From: Xiphophorus maculatus
Lineage: Eukaryota > Chordata > Actinopteri > Cyprinodontiformes > Poeciliidae
Length of the DNA stretch: 64,000 nucleotides
Direction of reading: 5' to 3'
NCBI RefSeq assembly: GCF_002775205.1
Contig: NC_036462.1
Span: 30,049,084-30,113,083, forward strand
In this document: positions 58,530-64,000 of the stretch, in pieces
How positions within the stretch are numbered: position 1 is the stretch's first letter
How the letters are laid out: each line of letters opens with the position of its first letter
Made by a program: the position numbers and the translations under genes
Notes under the pieces: model-generated
Told to the model about the DNA's origin: nothing
The model's database searches: none
What the model saw: the letters and a program-made list of their open reading frames with translations, nothing else

Positions 58530-58920
58530 CGTCTGCCTAGCCACTCTGTCCCTGCTAAAGAAAAGCATCCCCACATAATGATTCGGCCAACACCATGTTT
58601 CACCATGAGGATGTTGTGTTCAGTGTAACATCAGACCAGAGCAGCTACTTCCACATATCTGCTGTGTTCCCCCTCTGTAAAAACTTGAAATTAGTCCCCT
58701 TCTGACTTTCTTTGGACTTTTAAATTTTTTTTCCACTCTTTTTTTTTGAAGGAGCTTGAGGGAGTGCCGGCCTGACTATTTTTCTGGTAACAGATTGTCC
58801 CATTAGAGCAGTGAATCTCCTTAGCTTCTCTGGCATTAACATGGGCCTCTTGATTGCTCCTCTTCTTGGCAGCCTCTCCGGTTAGGTGGACAGTCATGTT
58901 TGACAGGTTTCTTGTGTGCC
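58530..58920 (-). mobile_element. DNA transposon-derived relic
   Basis: CCACATAATGATTCGGCCAA, CACCATGTTTCACCATGAGG and TCAGACCAGAGCAGCTACTT match the consensus-like phrase of a widespread fish Tc1-like element in which a decayed transposase-containing region reads on one strand. No intact frame. Confidence 0.45.
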
Positions 58921-61279
58921 ATTATCTTTCTGTTTTGTGTTCATCGGTGTTCATGACACAGTTCATTCTCTAATGTTTTCCAAGAAACCTCTAAGGTTAG
59001 CCAGGTCATTGCCTTCCTACTCAATCTGCTCGGCCCTGCTCCCCCTTTAGTGCTCTGTGTGGCATTTTTCCCAATGAACTCAATTTCTCCGGTTGAAATT
59101 CTAACCGGCGAACAGAAGCAGAAATTGTGAACGATGACGTCGATTTTCTGCGCTGTTTTAGAATTGTAGTCTGCCTGTAGTTATAGCAATGACAGGAGAG
59201 GAAGCGATCGAAGCCGTCCAGTCTGCGTTGGCCACTCTTCCAAATATTGAATACATTTTTGCATCCTCTGCATTTTGGCTCTGCACTTCTCTCTTTGCTG
59301 TTGGAGATGGTTGTTCACAGTGCAGGTAACTTCCGGTAAGCTTCATAGCGTCGTACTGGTGCATTACATACGCCATCGCTAAACATTAGCGATTGGGTGA
59401 AATTTAAAACTTCAACAGAGTCCACACCTCCAGGAAGCAATCGTTTCTCATTAGCCAAGAGTTTAGACGCTCTGAATGAAGCAAAGTGTAGAACAAGGGA
59501 TTGGTTTTTACCAGTCCACTCTAAGGTCTTCACAGTTATATTCATACTAAGACTTTATTTAGTGACATCAGAATGAAGAGTGGGGAAACTTTTGAAACTA
59601 TAAATCATTGTCTTTCCACTTCACAATTACGTTCACCATTGTGTTGGTCAGATAAATTTCCACTAAGATCCATTGAAGTTTGTGGGTGTATCATCATGAC
59701 CAGATGTGACGCGTTCAAGAGGTACAAAAGCTTTTGTAAAGCACTGTGATTCTTTCCTCCAGTTGTGTTTATTACATTTAAAGAAAGCCATGCTGCAAAT
59801 AGGAAAGTAAAAGAAGTTCTACGAGTATCACAGCTTGGCTTATAATTGCTAATACGTATGGTTTTTACCATACATATTGTCTACGTATGGCGTTTGCCCC
59901 AAATGCCATACATTTGGGGCATGTCTTTAGTTTTTAGTTTTACAATTGCTCTCAGAGAACGACAGAACCCTCCATGTCTCCTCTTCACAAGCTCAGACTT
60001 AATATAGAGTGTCCAGCGAATCATGATTCGGGCAATATTTACACAAAAAGATTGGCTTTGCACAAACTGGCCCACACTGAAAACCATCTATGCCTCAAAG
60101 ATTCAACTGTTTTGCCCACACAGAGCTGCCAAGGGAAGGGCCTCGGCCCGCTAACTCTGGACCGTACGCGAGGATGACTCTCGGCCCGCTCTCCTACACA
60201 GATGGTTACAGCATTCTGTCATCCCACTGTCTCCTTAACGTCCTGAACATGCAGATGTGGCGTTGTTTGACGGAAGCAGCTTTCCGTGTCACTTTTATGT
60301 CGGACGACCACTCAGGACGCGCCGTTGCTGCCTCCCACTATGTTTGTGCTCATGTTCATAAGCCCTTGCGGTAAAAAGGAAATCAATCCGTTTTCACACT
60401 CCTCTCTTCATATGAGGCGCTGCTTCTCTTTTACTCATGCTTCATGCTGGGAGACAGCAGACATCGGGTTATGGTGGGCCACTGGAATAAAACGCTGATC
60501 ATAATACCCTGAGAGGAAAGACCACAGCAGGCTCCTGGAACCTCAAACCAAGTTTCACATCTACACTATTGCTTTTATCAAACACAGCAGCAGCAATGTC
60601 CAGTTTTAATCCTCTTTACTCTGTGTGGAAGCCTTATCGTCTGAGAAGTGTATCCATGACAACTGAGTACTAAATAATCTGTATTCAACTTCACTTCATG
60701 TCAGTTTGAGCCTAAGTCTGGAAATAAAAAAGGTTTGCGTGATATTATGACATTACACGTCCCATTTAGAGCAACAGGTGTTGATGTGCAGAAACAAAGC
60801 ATCTGTTTTCCAGCCTTCTTTCAACAACGGGAGGAGCATTATCTGTTTTTCTAATACAAAAGCTTGTTGGAAATATGGTTCCAATGTCCTCTACTGATCA
60901 ATCCATTTTCTTTTTCTTTTTCAGACCCAGAGGGGAGTCTAGACTTACCAGCAGCGCAGATACTGGACAGGCCAACCACTGCTCACAAGCCCAAGACAGA
61001 AAAACTTAGCCCAGCTGTTACATTTAAGCAACTGATTAATGCAGTTGTTTGTTCTTGTACAACAGAATCCAAGAAACTATTTTTCTCAGGCATCAGTGCA
61101 ACGCTGCAAAAAAAAAAGAAAAGGAAAATCTTACCAAAAATTTTGTTGTTTAGTTTCTAGTGCAAATATCTTAGTACACTTGAAAAACTAACTTGTGACT
61201 TTTAAGCAAAAAATAGGAGCTTGTTTTAAGTCAATAATTTCTTGGTATGTAGCTTTTATTCAAAAAAAGAAGACGTTTT
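58921..61279. other. Intergenic; Tc1-tail fragment at 59610-59700
   Basis: 59614-59690 (TCTTTCCACTTCACAATTAC, CATTGTGTTGGTCAGATAAA) is a Tc1-like 3' tail. 59158-59545 has two overlapping minus-strand open stretches that may be a decayed repeat-encoded ORF, but I do not recognise them. No gene supported. Confidence 0.35.
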
Positions 61280-61700
61280 TTTTAACGTATTTGTTAAAAC
61301 TGTCAATATGTTGTGACAGTATGTTATAAGACAGAATATCTGTGAAAAAAAAATCAAACACCTCCTTTCTGTGCTACTATTGCCGTCTGAAGAAATGCAC
61401 CGCTATCGGTCAAAAATAACCAATCAAAGCCAGGAGGAAGTTCTTAGCGTTGTCAATCATACTCCAGTTTGCAGGGCCCAATGTGCTAATGGCGGAGAAA
61501 CAACTTACTTTCCAGAAAAACCATTTATCCACTCATTGGTGGCTATGCTAACTAGCCTCTGCATTCATGACAAGCTCTGCTGACGGGATGAAGCTATACC
61601 GCAGCACAGAGCAGTATGTGCACAAGTATGATTGACAGCACCAAGACCCTCCTGTGACCAAGCTGTGTATTTCTGCGTAAGTCAGATTATGTCACTTATA
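61280..61700. mobile_element. Palindromic DNA transposon family A, copy 3
   Basis: TATTTGTTAAAACTGTCAAT, GTTGTGACAGTATGTTATAA, GACAGAATATCTGTG, CCGTCTGAAGAAATGCACCG, CCAATCAAAGCCAGGAGG, TTAGCGTTGTCAATCA, GGCTATGCTAACTAGCCTCT and TGATTGACAGCACCAAGACC follow the order of copy 2 at 20259. The right-hand arm is incomplete. Confidence 0.65.
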
Positions 61701-62400
61701 GCTAGCACTTTCTCATCAGTATTAAGGAATTATTGACTGTGGATTCAACAAGAGGCTGTGTTTTTGTAGGACATGGATACTGACGACTGATTATCTGGCA
61801 TCACTGACAGTGTTGTTACCTGCATATTTATTGTTTTCCACTGGTTCATTCTGGCCCTGTGTTTTTATGTCTGCACCAGGAGACCTTTAAAACACACAGT
61901 GTCCACTACTGAAGGTTGTTCTGAACGGGAACACTTGGCAGGTATTAACATCTCAAAGAGAGTGCACAATTAAAAAAAAAAAAAAAAAAAACACATATGT
62001 GGAAGGTGGAAATAGGCCATCTTTTATGATCATGGTTACTTATCATTTTTCAAATACTCCATTCTTACCATCTCTCTGGATCCTGCAGCTAAGAAACTAC
62101 ATTAAGAGCTAATTAGTGGGTCTGATGAATGCAATTGAGCCCATTTGAGGGAGGAAAGTGCTTCTTTCTTCCCGGGTGCCACTCAGTTTTCATTCATATT
62201 GTAATCATGGGTGATTATGGATGATGAAGCTCTTATGCTATGTTATATATATGTTTTTGGTGTGGGAATATATATATATATATATATCTTGGTATTTTCA
62301 CATACAGTTTATTGGTGTACTTTTGACTGTTTCAGTAGAATCCTGAGTCTTTTCCCGCTCGTCTAATTAAATATGCCACGCCTACTTTGGATGAATGGTT
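61701..62400. other. Intergenic, nothing recognised
   Basis: Contains a poly-A run at 61972-61991 and (TA)n at 62266-62288. No gene-like frame. Confidence 0.4.
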
Positions 62401-62404
62401 TTTG

Positions 62405-62560
62405 ACATTTAACAATCAATCTATCAATCAATCAATCAATCAAATTTTATTTGTGTCACACATTTCAGCAGCAAGGCATTTCAAAGTGCTTTACATCGTA
62501 TCAAACACAGAAACACAATGCAACCTAGAATCAACAATCAAAACATGACATTAAGTCAGG
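62405..62560 (-). repeat. Retroposon 3'-tail fragment with (CAAT)n
   Basis: ATCAATCAATCAATCAAATT leads into TTATTTGTGTCACACATTTC, AGCAGCAAGGCATTTCAAAG and TGCTTTACATCGTA, a very common teleost LINE/SINE tail in reverse orientation. The tetranucleotide ATCA is the element's own tail repeat. Confidence 0.6.
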
Positions 62561-62786
62561 TTCCATCAATAAATTTGTAATTGATTATGTTTCAAATACA
62601 ATCCTAAACAGGTGGTTTTTAGTCGAGTTTGCATCCATAAAAGGTTTACCGGTTCCACTCCTACTGTGTTATATAGAACAAAATACCTACTGCTATTTTT
62701 ATTCTCACGCTCACAATCACACAGTTTAAAACGATGTAAACAGCATTTTAATGGGCTTCTGGCACACAGCAAATAAATGTTTTTAA

Positions 62787-63099
62787 AAGGGCGGTATTAT
62801 GTATTTTCCAGGCACCTGATGCCATTTTATGGCTCAATCAATTAACTATGTCACCTTCAATTGTTATAAAAATGCTGACTTAAAGGAAATTTGAATTTGA
62901 TGTCGTAATTTAACACCTTGAAATTGGACCTCTGTCTCTTTAAGAAGCTCCTGCTCTTTCTGAAACTCCGCCTTCAGCTAATCGTCACAACAATGAAAGA
63001 ATCAAGCAACACTCCAGGTATGTTTTTGGTGTGGGAATAACATAATAGCAGAATGTAAAGCTCAAAAAGGTCAATTTTACAAAATACTTCCCCTTTAAA
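62787..63099 (-). repeat. Interspersed repeat family F, copy 3
   Basis: Begins AAGGGCGGTATTATGTATTT and ends ACTTCCCCTTTAA. Reverse complement matches copies at 4.7-5.1 kb and 30.0-30.3 kb: CACCAAAAACATACCTGGAG, GCTTGATTCTTTCATTG. Confidence 0.6.
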
Positions 63100-63730
63100 A
63101 TCAAATGTCTAATTACATATATTTTTTCAGAGTTATTCATTTATTAATTAAATATCTCTGAGGGCAACATAACTTACCTGATTCAGAAATCCATTCCTGA
63201 CTGCCAGTGTCTGAGTCAGTGTTTCTGACAGGAATACTCCCTACACGATCGTCTTTATCTTGTCTCTTTCACACGCACAGCTTGAGTCCCTATTCATGAG
63301 ACGGTGGGCTTCTGGTTCTGACATTACATACATGATATAAAGTCCACTGACACATCCACCTATCTAGGTATTTGAGACAAATTATGCTTTCTGTATTTGC
63401 TGGCACACCTGCTAAAGATTTACAAGGATAAAATGTGTAGCTGCAGTGGGATCTCTACATGAAAAGATTTTAAAAATGTCAAAAAATTTCAATTTGAGTA
63501 CATTTGATTAATAATAAAAATAAATATGATAAGAAACAAGAAAATATAAACTTTTTCTTTAATTTCTCTTTCTTTCTTTTTAAAAAAAAAAATCTAAACA
63601 GATTTAAGACAGTGTCAATAATCTTTCTGAGTTGAAAAGCGGCCATAAATGTTCGGTTCAGAAATGTCAGAAGACCGAAGGGATTTTTGCAATGCCAAAA
63701 TATTGTTTTGTGTCAAAGTGAAGCTTCAGA
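63100..63730. other. Intergenic, nothing recognised
   Basis: AT-rich sequence upstream of a probable promoter; no gene or repeat identified. Confidence 0.4.
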
Positions 63731-63736
63731 TTAAGA

Positions 63737-63772
63737 ACTACAGTACCCAGCAAGCTCTGCCGAATATAAATA
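63737..63772 (+). promoter_or_regulatory. ZNF143-like site and TATA-like box
   Basis: ACTACAGTACCCAGCAAGC (63737-63755) closely matches the ZNF143/THAP11 promoter motif ACTACAATTCCCAGAATGC. TATAAATA (63765-63772) follows 10 bases later. The DNA beyond (63780-64000) becomes richer in GC and CpG and includes GTTGCCGAGGACGC. An ATG with a good context (GCCATGG at about 63898) opens only 14 further codons (MDLTEDSAVEIIPC). I read this as the promoter and 5' UTR of a rightward gene beyond the window; the gene is not identifiable. Confidence 0.45.
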
Positions 63773-64000
63773 GTAACTGAATGGGCGTTCCCGTGGTGAC
63801 ATGTGGAGGAGGTAAGAAGAGGATTGTTGCCGAGGACGCATTGAGCTGTCGGAGATAACGCCGCTCATGCGACTCTTGCCTACCTGGAGTTTCACTGCCA
63901 TGGACTTAACCGAGGACAGCGCTGTGGAAATTATCCCGTGCTGACCCACTTCTCGCGTTTTTCTCTCGTTGTCCTCTGACGCCTTCTCTCATTCCTGCCA

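Noticed and set aside
59158..59545. Two overlapping minus-strand frames as a gene
   Set aside because: They look like a decayed repeat-encoded ORF; I could not recognise a family and there is a frame break between them.

Overview
The window reads as nuclear DNA from a ray-finned (teleost) fish. Two genes are recognisable, lrrn1 and setmar, on the same strand and in the order LRRN1–SETMAR known from human 3p26. The non-coding DNA is full of teleost-style repeats: palindromic non-autonomous DNA transposons, Tc1-like relics, and tRNA-headed SINE-like elements. The repeat mix suggests a percomorph fish, but I cannot name a species.

Layout. 1-14 kb is intergenic DNA with repeats, a CpG-rich stretch with a long CT microsatellite (about 8.95-9.66 kb) and a small broken coiled-coil-like coding fragment (2891-3123). 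14.7-18.3 kb holds the most unusual object: an intact 757-codon single-exon reading frame on the minus strand (15986-18259). It has an acidic/coiled-coil N-terminal half followed by 28 tandem 12-residue units (16217-17224). A perfect CRE (TGACGTCA) lies four bases upstream of its ATG. A decayed copy of its 5' end lies 3.4 kb away (about 14762-14902), between other repeats. 20-21 kb is a nested pair of palindromic transposons. 21.2-22.5 kb is a GC/CpG-rich block that I interpret as the lrrn1 promoter and non-coding exon 1 (splice donor after 21871). The next 10.5 kb would be lrrn1 intron 1, ending at an acceptor at 32410.

lrrn1 (32577-34724) is a complete single-exon coding sequence for a 715-residue LRR/Ig/FN3 type I membrane protein. 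setmar consists of a short first coding exon (49797-49883) and a large second exon (51224-51988), joined in phase 0. Together they give a 283-residue pre-SET/SET/post-SET histone methyltransferase without the mariner transposase domain fused to it in anthropoid primates. Its first exon has an 11-codon upstream reading frame whose stop overlaps the setmar ATG. Its polyadenylation signal starts at the base after the stop codon.

52-63.7 kb is gene-poor and repeat-rich. At the right edge a ZNF143-like motif and a TATA-like box (63737-63772) suggest the promoter of a gene that continues outside the window. I found no tRNA or rRNA gene, CRISPR array or prokaryotic feature. Repeat family assignments come from visible terminal inverted repeats, internal similarity between copies in this window, and memory of common teleost repeats; no database was searched.
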